DNA from: Anderseniella sp. Alg231-50 | Lineage (GTDB): Bacteria; Pseudomonadota; Alphaproteobacteria; Rhizobiales; Aestuariivirgaceae | NCBI RefSeq assembly: GCF_900149695.1 | Contig: NZ_LT703003.1 | Coordinates: 434,001-498,000 of the forward strand | DNA: 64,000 nt | Direction: 5' to 3' | Part shown: positions 54,505 to 64,000 of the stretch, in pieces | How the letters are laid out: every line of letters begins with the position of its first letter | How positions within the stretch are numbered: the stretch's first letter is position 1 | The notes under the pieces: model-generated | Told to the model about the DNA's origin: nothing | The model's database searches: none | What the model saw: only the letters and a program-made list of their open reading frames with translations | Position numbers and translations under genes: made by a program

Positions 54505-55962
54505 ATGACGCATAAACTGAATACAGGCTTTGTACGGGCTGCTGCATTCGCCGCGGCTCTTCTCGCACCGGCTCTTGCCCATGCGCTCGACACCAACAAT
54601 GAATTCATCTGCACATTGGTCGGCGACGGCGCGCATAACGGCACCAACCCGACATCGAACCACCAGCCGAACCTGCAACTGTACGGTACCGACCTCGGTT
54701 TCAGCTTCCGCCACCGTCACCGCCTGGTGATGCTGTTCGGAGACACCTGGGTGCAGGACAATGCGATCTGCCTGCCGCCACCGCTTTCCGACGATTCAGT
54801 CGGCTCGCTGTTTCTGGGCCTCGACAACGATCCCGACGATTGCCTGAACCTGCGCTTCCGCACGGACGCGGCGAACGGCGCCCGGCCGATCCGGGTATTG
54901 AAAGGTGCCGTCGAGCAACCGATGGGCGCGCTCCGCACGCCGATTACCGGCTGGAGCGACAACCGACGCGCCTACGGTTACTTCACCGGCAACAACGAGG
55001 TTCAATGCGGTCCCGGAAATGCGTGTCCGTCCGATCTGGCGTGCGGGGCGGCGAATGTCTGCGTCGATCCAACCAGCTCAATGCCCGCGGCAGCCGCAGC
55101 CGAACGGCACATCGCCCGCACGCCTTTACCGTTTGGATTCAACGTGCATCGCTACAGGATCCGGCACACTTTCGTGACAGGAAAATTCCTGAACGCAACA
55201 TCGCGGGCAGTGAAAACTTTCAACGAGAACAGCCCCGCGACCAACGATTACACTGCGCCAACCGCGGGGTTTGGATTGTCCAACGGCGAACTGCTGATGT
55301 GGGGGCGACCGGCTTTCAGCGCCACGGTGGGCACCTCGGCCGATCTGTATCTCCTGCACCATCCGGTCCCCGGCCTGCAGGGACCAAGCGGCGCTTCAAG
55401 CTGGCAACCGCGCTATTTCGCCGGACTGAAAGCAGGCCAGCCCATCTGGAGCAGCGATCAGGCCGACGCCGTGCCGGTTATTGAAGACGAGGAGATCGGT
55501 CAGGTCCTGCAGCACTCCATTGCCTGGGTTCCGAGCCTGAACCAGTTCGTGATGCTGTACGGAGGACGCCTGCCGTTTCCGTTCACTCTTGTCCCCAACA
55601 ACCCCAATACCGGTATCCAGCTTCGCACAGCACCGCATCCATGGGGTCCCTGGTCCGATCCGCAACTCCTCTGGAATGCAACCGCTGAAGGCGCCTATGG
55701 CGGCTGCCCGGACGGCACCCTGTATCCGGCCCTGGGTGGCGGATGCGCGCAAACCGACCCGTTTCGACCCGGTGGCCTGAACATGTGCCCGGCTCCCTCG
55801 CCAAACCCCAACCTGGATTTCGGCGTCGAATACGGGGTCAATATACTTTCGACGTTTACGAAACCGGGACCGGAAGCGAATTCAGCGACAATCTACTGGA
55901 ACATTTCGACATGGAATCCGTATCGGGTCGTGCTGATGAAATCCACACTGACACTGCCGTAA
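54505..55962 (+). CDS. Secreted DUF4185-like protein
   Basis: 485 residues from ATG 54505, preceded by GAGGTG. Signal peptide HKLNTGFVRAAAFAAALLAPALAHA. The mature protein has repeated beta-propeller-like features: TDLGFSFRHRHRLVMLFGDTW near the N terminus, GLSNGELLMWGRP, and IAWVPSLNQFVMLYGG, WGPWSDPQLLW, ending in IYWNISTWNPYRVVLMKS. This resembles DUF4185 / glycosidase-like five-bladed folds. Ten or so cysteines, including CGPGNACPSDLACGAANVC, suggest disulfides outside the cell. It stands alone between two fragments of a kinase tail, which suggests it came as a separate insertion. Confidence 0.75.
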   Translation: MTHKLNTGFVRAAAFAAALLAPALAHALDTNNEFICTLVGDGAHNGTNPTSNHQPNLQLYGTDLGFSFRHRHRLVMLFGDTWVQDNAICLPPPLSDDSVGSLFLGLDNDPDDCLNLRFRTDAANGARPIRVLKGAVEQPMGALRTPITGWSDNRRAYGYFTGNNEVQCGPGNACPSDLACGAANVCVDPTSSMPAAAAAERHIARTPLPFGFNVHRYRIRHTFVTGKFLNATSRAVKTFNENSPATNDYTAPTAGFGLSNGELLMWGRPAFSATVGTSADLYLLHHPVPGLQGPSGASSWQPRYFAGLKAGQPIWSSDQADAVPVIEDEEIGQVLQHSIAWVPSLNQFVMLYGGRLPFPFTLVPNNPNTGIQLRTAPHPWGPWSDPQLLWNATAEGAYGGCPDGTLYPALGGGCAQTDPFRPGGLNMCPAPSPNPNLDFGVEYGVNILSTFTKPGPEANSATIYWNISTWNPYRVVLMKSTLTLP

Positions 55963-55984
55963 GTGGCGCGATGCCAAGACACTT

Positions 55985-56305
55985 GCTGTCGGACCTGATA
56001 CCGGTGTCGACATGGATGAGGAACAGTTAAACACTGGGCCTGAGCCGTTTCGAAGGATCGAAGTGGCCGGCCGGCCCAACGTTCAGGGAACCCGCCTCGA
56101 GCTGCCACCCAACAATGCGCTGGTCGAGGCCGACCGGACATCGTTTGCCATTTCCGGCGAAGCCTCATGGGCACCCGCATCGACACCACGTTCCCCACGA
56201 CCCGCGTACTAACAAGCTGAGCCAGATCATCGTGGGAACCGTGACTCGCCAGCGACCATAAAAAATGGCCAGAGAATTCTATCAAGGCTGGATACGCCCA
56301 GCGCC
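55985..56305 (+). pseudogene. Decayed copy of the histidine kinase 3' end and downstream sequence (tail copy 3)
   Basis: Aligns from about 47408 of the kinase gene onward: the DTGVDMDEEQLN, EPFRRIEVAGRP and NALVEA coding segments are readable. A one-base loss near 56167 shifts the frame, and the GLGLP motif has become RLELP. Similarity continues past the stop through GGGAACCG-GACT-GCCAGCGACC and GG-TGGA-ACGCCC-GCG up to 56305, i.e. the untranslated region after the parent gene was copied too. Confidence 0.85.
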
Positions 56306-56453
56306 AAAACCTATCAATTCAGGTTGAGCGAAACGACTGTTTGAGCCCATAGTGGTCATCCTTACTAGGACATGAAGCGCTACATAATAACCATGTGAAT
56401 TTGTCATCTTCCTCTTTTCAGTTAGACTCTGAATGATACGCAAGGAGGAGTTC

Positions 56454-57458
56454 ATGGAACTGACAGAGGCCGAAATCCAAGTCCTGGCTTCCTTTGCCGT
56501 TTTAGAGGCTGAGTCAAAACCGATATCCCGAAAAGATATTGAGGCGCGTGGAGAAGCATACCGGATATACAAAGAAGACTGGTCAGGGGCCTTTGAGACA
56601 CTCACAGAGAAAGGACTGATTGAGACCGGCGAGGCGGGATTGGAATTGACTGAGACAGGCCGCCCACATGCCGAGAAGCTTCGCAAAGAACGGCCCGACA
56701 TGTACTGGTATCAATATCAAAAATTCTACGTCGCTGCGCATGCGAGCCAGGCACATTCCAAACTTTGTAAGCGTGTCTTTGGCAAGGACCTCTGTCAGGA
56801 TGGCCAGACAGATATGCCCGCCCTGATACATCTTCTGGAGTTACTTAAATTGCGCCCTAAAGACAGGGTTCTTGACCTGGGATGCGGCGCTGGTGTGATT
56901 TCCGAGTACATCTCGGATGAAACGGGTGCTGAGGTCGTTGGCCTCGACTACTCTCAGTCGGCAATTGAGGCCGCTGCAAATCGAACGCTCGCAAAAAGCG
57001 ATCGGCTGGATTTTGAAACAGGCAATTTCAATGATCTGGATTTTCCCGACGAAAGTTTTGACGCAATCGTATCACTGGATACGCTCTACTGGGCAGCGAA
57101 TCTAACGGACGTTATGGCTTGCCTGATCTCAATTTTAAAACCGGGCGGACGTATGGGCATATTCATGAACCACCATATCGCCCCACCTGAACCACCTGAT
57201 CGTCTTGCTGTAGAATACTCCGATCTGGCTGTTGCGCTGAACATGCTGGGCCATCCTTATGAGAGTTTTGACTACACCAGGCAGATTGGTGAGTTTTGGA
57301 AGAGAAACTGCGCCGCTGCAGAAGAGCTACGACCGCTTTACGAAAAAGAGGGGAACGGCTTTATTGCTGAAGGCCTCATTCGAGAGTCGCGTGAAGATTA
57401 CCTGCCGGACGTCGATGCAGGGCGCATAGCCAGATATCTCTTTCTGTTGCTGCGCTAA
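56454..57458 (+). CDS. Winged-helix / SAM-dependent methyltransferase fusion
   Basis: 334 residues from ATG 56454, preceded by AAGGAGG five bases upstream, the strongest ribosome site seen here. Residues 1-80 look like a winged helix (EIQVLASFAVLEAESKPISRKDI..FETLTEKGLIETGEAGLELTETGR). Residues from about 115 are a class I methyltransferase: VLDLGCGAGVISEYI (motif I, 139-153), VVGLDYSQSAIEAA, FDAIVSLDTLYWAANL and LKPGGRMGIF. The methyl acceptor is unknown. Composition is more AT-rich than its neighbours, so horizontal acquisition is possible. Confidence 0.8.
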   Translation: MELTEAEIQVLASFAVLEAESKPISRKDIEARGEAYRIYKEDWSGAFETLTEKGLIETGEAGLELTETGRPHAEKLRKERPDMYWYQYQKFYVAAHASQAHSKLCKRVFGKDLCQDGQTDMPALIHLLELLKLRPKDRVLDLGCGAGVISEYISDETGAEVVGLDYSQSAIEAAANRTLAKSDRLDFETGNFNDLDFPDESFDAIVSLDTLYWAANLTDVMACLISILKPGGRMGIFMNHHIAPPEPPDRLAVEYSDLAVALNMLGHPYESFDYTRQIGEFWKRNCAAAEELRPLYEKEGNGFIAEGLIRESREDYLPDVDAGRIARYLFLLLR

Positions 57459-57586
57459 TGAGGTTTGTTGACTTAGAATTTCATCATCAACCAGCCAAGC
57501 TTCAAGACAATTAGAAGCTGTAGGGAACGGCAACTTTGTCCGCTAAGCCGGCGTTGAAATTCAGCTCGATTTGGCGGATCCTGCTC

Positions 57587-59545
<1,959 letters not shown>

Positions 59546-59721
59546 GGAAAACTCGCAAAATCAGTGTGGAATTGAATCGGGGACAAGCCCTGGATAACGG
59601 GCACAATAGACACCCGGCAAACAATCCAAAACCATTTTCTGTCACTTTTTGAGAGTTCATTACGGGACATGTTCAAACGCGGCGCTCTCATTACCTTGCC
59701 TGATCTGCTAGAATCAGCACC

Positions 59722-61767
59722 ATGAAACGAATCATCATTCCCTTCCTGGTCATCGTGCTGATTGCAGCAATCGGCATCGTGTCGATTCCGTTGCTCGTGC
59801 GCGGCGAGTTTGCAACCGCCCAGCTCAGCAGCGCCGTGCAGCAGGCAACCGGCCGCAAGCTGACCCTGTTGAAGCCGCCGGAGATCAAACTGTGGCCGAA
59901 CCTCAGGCTGGAAGTTGAAGGCGCGACGCTGTCCAACCCGCCCGCCATGTTCGAGGGAACCACGATTTCCGCGCAGGCCCTGAAGGTGCAGCTGTCATGG
60001 TCAGAGCTGCTGTCCCGGCAGATCAATTTTCAGGAGCTGACGCTGGTGCGCCCGCGCCTCAACCTGGTTGTGGACAAGCAGGGCAAGGCCAACTGGAATT
60101 TCAACAAGGACGACGGTGCCGCCGAACCGTCCACCGGCTCCGGAACCGGCGCCGCAACCATTGAAAGCGTACAGATCGCGCCAATACGAATTGAGGACGG
60201 CGAAATCGTCTACGCGGACGAGCGTTCCGGTTCCGAGTTCAGGGCAACCGCGGTAAATGTGGTTGTCAGCATGGCCAACGCGCAAGCCCCGATGGACGTC
60301 AAGGGATCGCTGGTCTGGAACGGCGAGCGCATCGACCTGCAGGTGTTTGCCAAGTCACCGACACGTCTGGCCGCGAAGGGCTCACCCGTCGACCTGTCAA
60401 TCCAGTCGGCAAACCTTGACGCAGCGCTGTCGGGCCTTGCCCGGTTTGGCGACGGCCTGAACCTGGCCGGCAAGCTTGAAGTGTCATCGCCGGACTTGCG
60501 AAAGCTCGCCCGGTGGGCAGGTACTGAAATCGGCGGCCAGGCCGGGTTGAAGCAGTTTTCAGCCAAGGCCGGTGTCGACCTCAGCGGGCAGACCGTAAAG
60601 CTCAACAAGGCCACCGTTGCGATGGACGGCATGAATGCACAGGGCAATTTGGCGCTCAGCCTTGCCGGAGACCGGCCGCGCGTCAGCGCCAGCCTCGGCC
60701 TGGACCGGCTGAATACCAACATCTACACCGGCAAGCAGCCGTCATCCGGCAATGGCCAGTCGCAAGCCGACTGGAATGATGCACCGATCGATTTCAGCAG
60801 CCTGAACTCGGTGGATGCAAAATTGCGAATGCGCACTGGCGGCATTGTCTACGGCGACGTGAAATTCGGCGAAACCCTGCTTGATATCAACATGGCGGCG
60901 GGAAAACTGAATGCCGACCTGAAAAAGATTACGCTGTATGGCAGCACAGCCACCGGCAAGCTCAACCTTGACGGCTCGGCCCGTGTACCGCGACTGACCG
61001 GACAGTTCGATACAAGCGGGCTGGATGCACTGGCCCTGTTCAGGGATTTTGCCGGTACGTCGCGCTTCGAGGGCAAGCTTGCCACCACGCTCAACCTGGC
61101 GGCCAGCGGCCGGTCGCAACGCGAACTGGTGTCAACGCTGGCGGGTACAGCCAGTTTCAGGCTGACCGACGGCATTGTCCGCGGCATCGACATGGCGCGA
61201 ATGGTCAAGGGCGTGCAAAGTGCCGTGCTGGGCGGGTGGGACACATCCGACAATGCAGGCACCAGGTTTTCCAGCCTCAGCGCCAGTTTCAAATTTGCCG
61301 ACGGCATTGGCAACAATGACGATCTGAACCTGGTAGGTCCGCAGGTACGGGTGACGGGCAAGGGCACGGTCGACCTGCTGCGCAAGCGGTTGAACTACAA
61401 GGTAGCGCCAAGCGCGGCGTCAGGTCCCGGCGGTGAGTTCTCCGGGCTTGTCGTGCCGGTTATCGTGAAAGGCCCGTGGGCAAACCCGAAGGTTTACCCT
61501 GATGTGCAGGGCATTCTGGAAAACCCGCAAGCCGCGCTCGATGCGCTGAGCAAGCTCGGGGTCTCTACCGGCGACATCAATGTTGAAGCCGCCGGCAAGG
61601 AACTGAAGGAACAGGCCAAGGGCAAGGTGTCGAAAGCGATCGAGGACCAGGCACGCGGCGTGGTCGGCGACGAAGCCGCCAAGGCGCTCGGTGAACAAGG
61701 TGCCGGCAAGGCGGAAAAACTTGGTGGCGAACTGTTCAAGAACCTGCTCAGCAAGCCGCAGGAATAG
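59722..61767 (+). CDS. AsmA family protein
   Basis: 681 residues. A short N-terminal membrane anchor (IIIPFLVIVLIAAIGIVSIPLLV) is followed by the AsmA N-terminal domain (LTLLKPPEIKLWPNLRLEVEGATLSNPP) and a long beta-rich body ending with the AsmA C-terminal domain (LRKRLNYKVAPS, GPWANPKVYPD). AsmA-like proteins span the periplasm and are linked to phospholipid transport and outer-membrane assembly. The tail is Lys/Ala/Glu-rich and probably helical. Confidence 0.92.
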   Translation: MKRIIIPFLVIVLIAAIGIVSIPLLVRGEFATAQLSSAVQQATGRKLTLLKPPEIKLWPNLRLEVEGATLSNPPAMFEGTTISAQALKVQLSWSELLSRQINFQELTLVRPRLNLVVDKQGKANWNFNKDDGAAEPSTGSGTGAATIESVQIAPIRIEDGEIVYADERSGSEFRATAVNVVVSMANAQAPMDVKGSLVWNGERIDLQVFAKSPTRLAAKGSPVDLSIQSANLDAALSGLARFGDGLNLAGKLEVSSPDLRKLARWAGTEIGGQAGLKQFSAKAGVDLSGQTVKLNKATVAMDGMNAQGNLALSLAGDRPRVSASLGLDRLNTNIYTGKQPSSGNGQSQADWNDAPIDFSSLNSVDAKLRMRTGGIVYGDVKFGETLLDINMAAGKLNADLKKITLYGSTATGKLNLDGSARVPRLTGQFDTSGLDALALFRDFAGTSRFEGKLATTLNLAASGRSQRELVSTLAGTASFRLTDGIVRGIDMARMVKGVQSAVLGGWDTSDNAGTRFSSLSASFKFADGIGNNDDLNLVGPQVRVTGKGTVDLLRKRLNYKVAPSAASGPGGEFSGLVVPVIVKGPWANPKVYPDVQGILENPQAALDALSKLGVSTGDINVEAAGKELKEQAKGKVSKAIEDQARGVVGDEAAKALGEQGAGKAEKLGGELFKNLLSKPQE

Positions 61768-61781
61768 GAAATGTCCGCCAC

Positions 61782-62246
61782 ATGATACGGGTACAGGAAG
61801 AACCGTTTGACATCGCCGCAGAACTGCACGCGATACGCAGCGGCAACCACAAGATCGGCGGTACGGCGCTGTTTGCCGGCTCCGTGCGCGACCTCAACCT
61901 GGGCGAACAGGTGTCTGCCATGACACTGGAGCACTATCCCGGCATGACCGAGAAGGCGCTGGCCGGGATCGAGGCCGAGGCCAATGAGCGCTGGCCGCTG
62001 GATGCCAGCCTGATTGTGCATCGCTATGGCCGCATGCAGCCGGGCGAGGATATCGTGCTGGTGATCACCTGTTCGTCGCACCGTGAAGCCGCCTTTGAGG
62101 CCTGCCAGTTTCTGATGGACTGGCTGAAGACCAGGGCACCGTTCTGGAAGCTTGAGGAAGGCGGTGACACTGAGGCCGCCAAATGGGTTGATGCGCGCGA
62201 AAGCGACGACAAGGCGGCTGACCGCTGGAGCAGGGAAGAAAAATGA
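61782..62246 (+). CDS. moaE: Molybdopterin synthase catalytic subunit MoaE
   Basis: 154 residues. GGTALFAGSVRD, LEHYPGMTEKAL, HRYGRMQPGEDIVLVITCSSHREAAFEACQFLMDWLKTRAPFWKLE are the MoaE signature; Lys116 and Lys123 occupy the positions of the catalytic lysines of E. coli MoaE (119 and 126). With MoaD it transfers sulfur to precursor Z in molybdenum cofactor synthesis. moaD is not adjacent. The stop overlaps the next start (ATGA). Confidence 0.96.
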   Translation: MIRVQEEPFDIAAELHAIRSGNHKIGGTALFAGSVRDLNLGEQVSAMTLEHYPGMTEKALAGIEAEANERWPLDASLIVHRYGRMQPGEDIVLVITCSSHREAAFEACQFLMDWLKTRAPFWKLEEGGDTEAAKWVDARESDDKAADRWSREEK

Positions 62247-62797
62247 GCCGCCGCCGACGGGGGCGACCGCTGTGGCGCACCGGCCTCGACGCGCTGGTTG
62301 TTGTGGGTCTGACCGTGCTGGTGCTTGGCGTGATGGAATTCCTGCCCGGAAACAATGTTGCCGGCAATATGCGGGTCATCGATGGCGACAGCCTGCGCCC
62401 GGGCGACAACGGTCATGACATTCGCCTTGAAGGCATTGATGCGCCCGAGATCGGCCAGCGCTGCCGCGACAAGGCGGGACGCGATTATGATTGCGGGCGC
62501 AAAGCCAGGACACACCTGAAATCCATTATTGCCGGCCGCGATGTCAGCTGCCGTACCATGGACGTCGACCGTTATCAGCGATCGGTTTCCGTCTGCCATG
62601 CCGGTGGGACCGAGCTGAACCGGCAGATGGTGGCCGATGGATGGGCAGTGGCCTACAGGCTTCCGGTATATGTTCGTTCCGAACGTAACGCCAAGACAGC
62701 GCGCAAGGGTATGTGGCAGGGCGAGTTTGATGAACCGGAAAACTGGCGCAGGCTCAACAGGTCCGACAGTGCAGGCAGCCCGGGCGAGCCGGATTGA
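62243..62797 (+). CDS. Thermonuclease (SNase) family protein, membrane-anchored or exported
   Basis: 184 residues. An Arg-rich start and one hydrophobic segment (LDALVVVGLTVLVLGVMEFL) lead to an SNase domain: VIDGDSLRPG, IRLEGIDAPEIGQRC, DRYQRSVSVCHAGGTELNRQMVADGWAVAYR. The catalytic Arg and Glu regions of staphylococcal nuclease are recognisable, and cysteine pairs may form disulfides. Overlaps moaE by four bases, so translation is coupled, though no functional link is known. Confidence 0.87.
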   Translation: MSRRRRGRPLWRTGLDALVVVGLTVLVLGVMEFLPGNNVAGNMRVIDGDSLRPGDNGHDIRLEGIDAPEIGQRCRDKAGRDYDCGRKARTHLKSIIAGRDVSCRTMDVDRYQRSVSVCHAGGTELNRQMVADGWAVAYRLPVYVRSERNAKTARKGMWQGEFDEPENWRRLNRSDSAGSPGEPD

Positions 62798-62807
62798 GCT
62801 CGAATTG

Positions 62808-64000
62808 TCAACGCCAGAACGAGCGTGACAGGACCACAAGCACGGTGAAAAACTCCAGCCGTCCGAGCAGCATGGCCACCGTCAGCAGCAGCTTGGCGCC
62901 GGGATCCAGGTTGGCATAACTGCCGGCAGGCCCCACAATATCACCCAGGCCGGGGCCAACATTGGTGATCGTGGCCGTCGCACTGGACAGGGCGGTAATC
63001 AGGTCAAGGTTGAAAAACGACAGGGCAATGGTGAACACCATGACCGAAATGAACATGACGGTCACATAGGCCAGCACCGAGGTGGCGATTTCATTGGTGA
63101 TCCTGGTGTCGTTAAAGTTCAGGACCACGATCCGGTTCGGACTCATCAGCTGGCGAATATAGCCCGACGCCGTCATCATCATGACCTGGAGGCGGAAGGT
63201 TTTCAGACCACCGGTTGTCGATCCCGTGCACCCGCCCAGGAACATCAGGGCGAAAAACAGCCCCATGATGCCGCTGCCCCAATTGGTATAATCACCCAAG
63301 GCATATCCGGTCGTCGAAATAATCGATACGACATTGAAGCTGACGACCCGGAGAGCATCGAGGAACGGCTCGTCGTGACGCACATAATACCACAAGGTCA
63401 CGGTGAAGACTGCAAGACCGGCGATCTGAACGAAACCGCGCACCTGGGCGTCATTCCACACTGCCAGCGACCTCGACCGCACCATCTTGACGTACAGCAC
63501 CAGCGGCATGCACGAACCCAGCATGAAGACAATGGCAATCCAGTGAATGGCCTTGTTGTCGGCGAAATGCGCAAATGACCGGTCATGGGTTGAAAACCCC
63601 GCTGTCGACACGGTTGTCATGGCGTGGTTGAGCGCATCAAACGCATTCATGCCGGCCCAGTAATAGGCAAAGCCGCAGGCAAATGTCAGTGTCAGATAGG
63701 TTACCGCGATAAGGCTGATGACCTCGCCCACACGCGGCATGAACTTGTCGGAGCGGTCCGAACTTTCGGTTCTGAACAACTGCATGCCGCCAACCCGCAG
63801 AAACGGCAGCATGACCAGCGCCATGACGACGATACCGACACCGCCGATCCACTGCAGGATGGACCGCCACAGCAGCATGCCGGGCGGCAGGTGATCGAGA
63901 CCGGTCAGCACCGTTGCGCCGGTTGCCGTCAGGCCGGAAACGGCTTCAAACAGCGCATTGGCCACACTGGCATCGCGGCCCAGGAACATGAACGGGATGG
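62808..64000 (-). CDS. TrkH-family potassium transporter subunit, C-terminal part
   Basis: The frame is open to the window edge, so the start lies outside; at least 397 residues are visible. The selectivity-filter-like loops TATGATVLTG, TVSTAGFSTHD, TTGYALGDYTNWG and TNVGPGLGD are spaced as in the four TrkH/KtrB pore repeats. LMFLGGCTGSTTGGLKTFR, with the GSTTGG regulatory loop, is also typical. Inner-membrane K+ uptake with a TrkA partner, which is not in the window. The SNase gene converges on it with a 10-base gap. Confidence 0.93.
   Translation of the reverse strand, partial: IPFMFLGRDASVANALFEAVSGLTATGATVLTGLDHLPPGMLLWRSILQWIGGVGIVVMALVMLPFLRVGGMQLFRTESSDRSDKFMPRVGEVISLIAVTYLTLTFACGFAYYWAGMNAFDALNHAMTTVSTAGFSTHDRSFAHFADNKAIHWIAIVFMLGSCMPLVLYVKMVRSRSLAVWNDAQVRGFVQIAGLAVFTVTLWYYVRHDEPFLDALRVVSFNVVSIISTTGYALGDYTNWGSGIMGLFFALMFLGGCTGSTTGGLKTFRLQVMMMTASGYIRQLMSPNRIVVLNFNDTRITNEIATSVLAYVTVMFISVMVFTIALSFFNLDLITALSSATATITNVGPGLGDIVGPAGSYANLDPGAKLLLTVAMLLGRLEFFTVLVVLSRSFWR

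Noticed and set aside
47646-56453. Complete mobile element between the kinase tails
   Set aside because: Direct repeats are present, but there is no integrase, transposase, relaxase or replication gene, so only remnants of duplication or insertion can be claimed.

Overview
The window reads as a chromosomal segment of an alphaproteobacterium, most likely of the Hyphomicrobiales (Rhizobiales) or a neighbouring marine lineage. The evidence is a gcrA cell-cycle regulator with a CtrA-type site and GANTC sites upstream, a membrane-bound ferritin-like mbfA preceded by an Irr-type iron control element, a tRNA-His that lacks G-1 and carries A73, and the synteny argD-argF-hslO and phoR-pstSCAB-phoU-phoB. 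The DNA is GC-rich throughout, with a few more AT-rich patches (about 37.4-38.9 kb and 56.4-57.5 kb). No integrase, transposase, phage gene, CRISPR array, rRNA or replication origin was seen.

Layout. 0-4 kb: the end of a HAAT-type (branched-chain amino acid family) ABC uptake operon on the + strand. 4-7.4 kb: a DUF3750 protein, mbfA with its ICE box, a small exported protein and an MFS exporter. 7.5-11.3 kb: lepA, a dispersed repeat, dcd and apaG. 11.3-15.1 kb: an ArgE-like deacylase, a zinc-less alcohol dehydrogenase and an enolase-superfamily enzyme. 15.2-18.4 kb: argD-argF-hslO, divergent from gcrA. 19.4-27.5 kb: the phosphate regulon, with a triple-repeat Pho box before pstS. 27.5-33.2 kb: two hydrolases, a Crp/Fnr regulator with a palindromic site, a tiny cysteine-containing protein, another hydrolase and an amino-acid-type binding protein. 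33.4-44.8 kb: tRNA-Gly(CCC), a radical SAM protein, the second copy of the repeat, a PfkB kinase divergent from a 3-oxo-tetronate kinase, three small minus-strand genes with their own terminators, glycerate 2-kinase, a UspA protein, a TRAP-TAXI transporter and tRNA-His(GTG). 45-57.5 kb: a large multi-PAS histidine kinase, a second HAAT ABC operon with a hydantoin-racemase-like enzyme and a divergent GntR regulator, a secreted DUF4185-like protein and a winged-helix/methyltransferase fusion. 57.6-64 kb: acetoacetyl-CoA synthetase, an AsmA protein, moaE, a nuclease-like protein and the start-truncated end of a TrkH potassium channel subunit.

The most unusual structure is at 47-56 kb. The last third of a kilobase of the histidine kinase gene at 45042-47645 recurs twice as decayed pseudogene fragments, at 54185-54357 and 55985-56305, on the same strand. 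One fragment continues into the sequence downstream of the kinase stop. These tails bracket two cargo modules: the ABC/racemase/GntR block and the lone secreted protein. They look like scars of repeated duplication or insertion at the kinase 3' end. A second repeat family, about 165 bp long, sits in two convergent intergenic gaps 25 kb apart. Several regulatory sites (ICE, Pho, CtrA/GANTC, GTYAACAAT operators, a palindrome before the Crp/Fnr gene) could be read directly. Four transport operons carry a hairpin immediately after the binding-protein gene.
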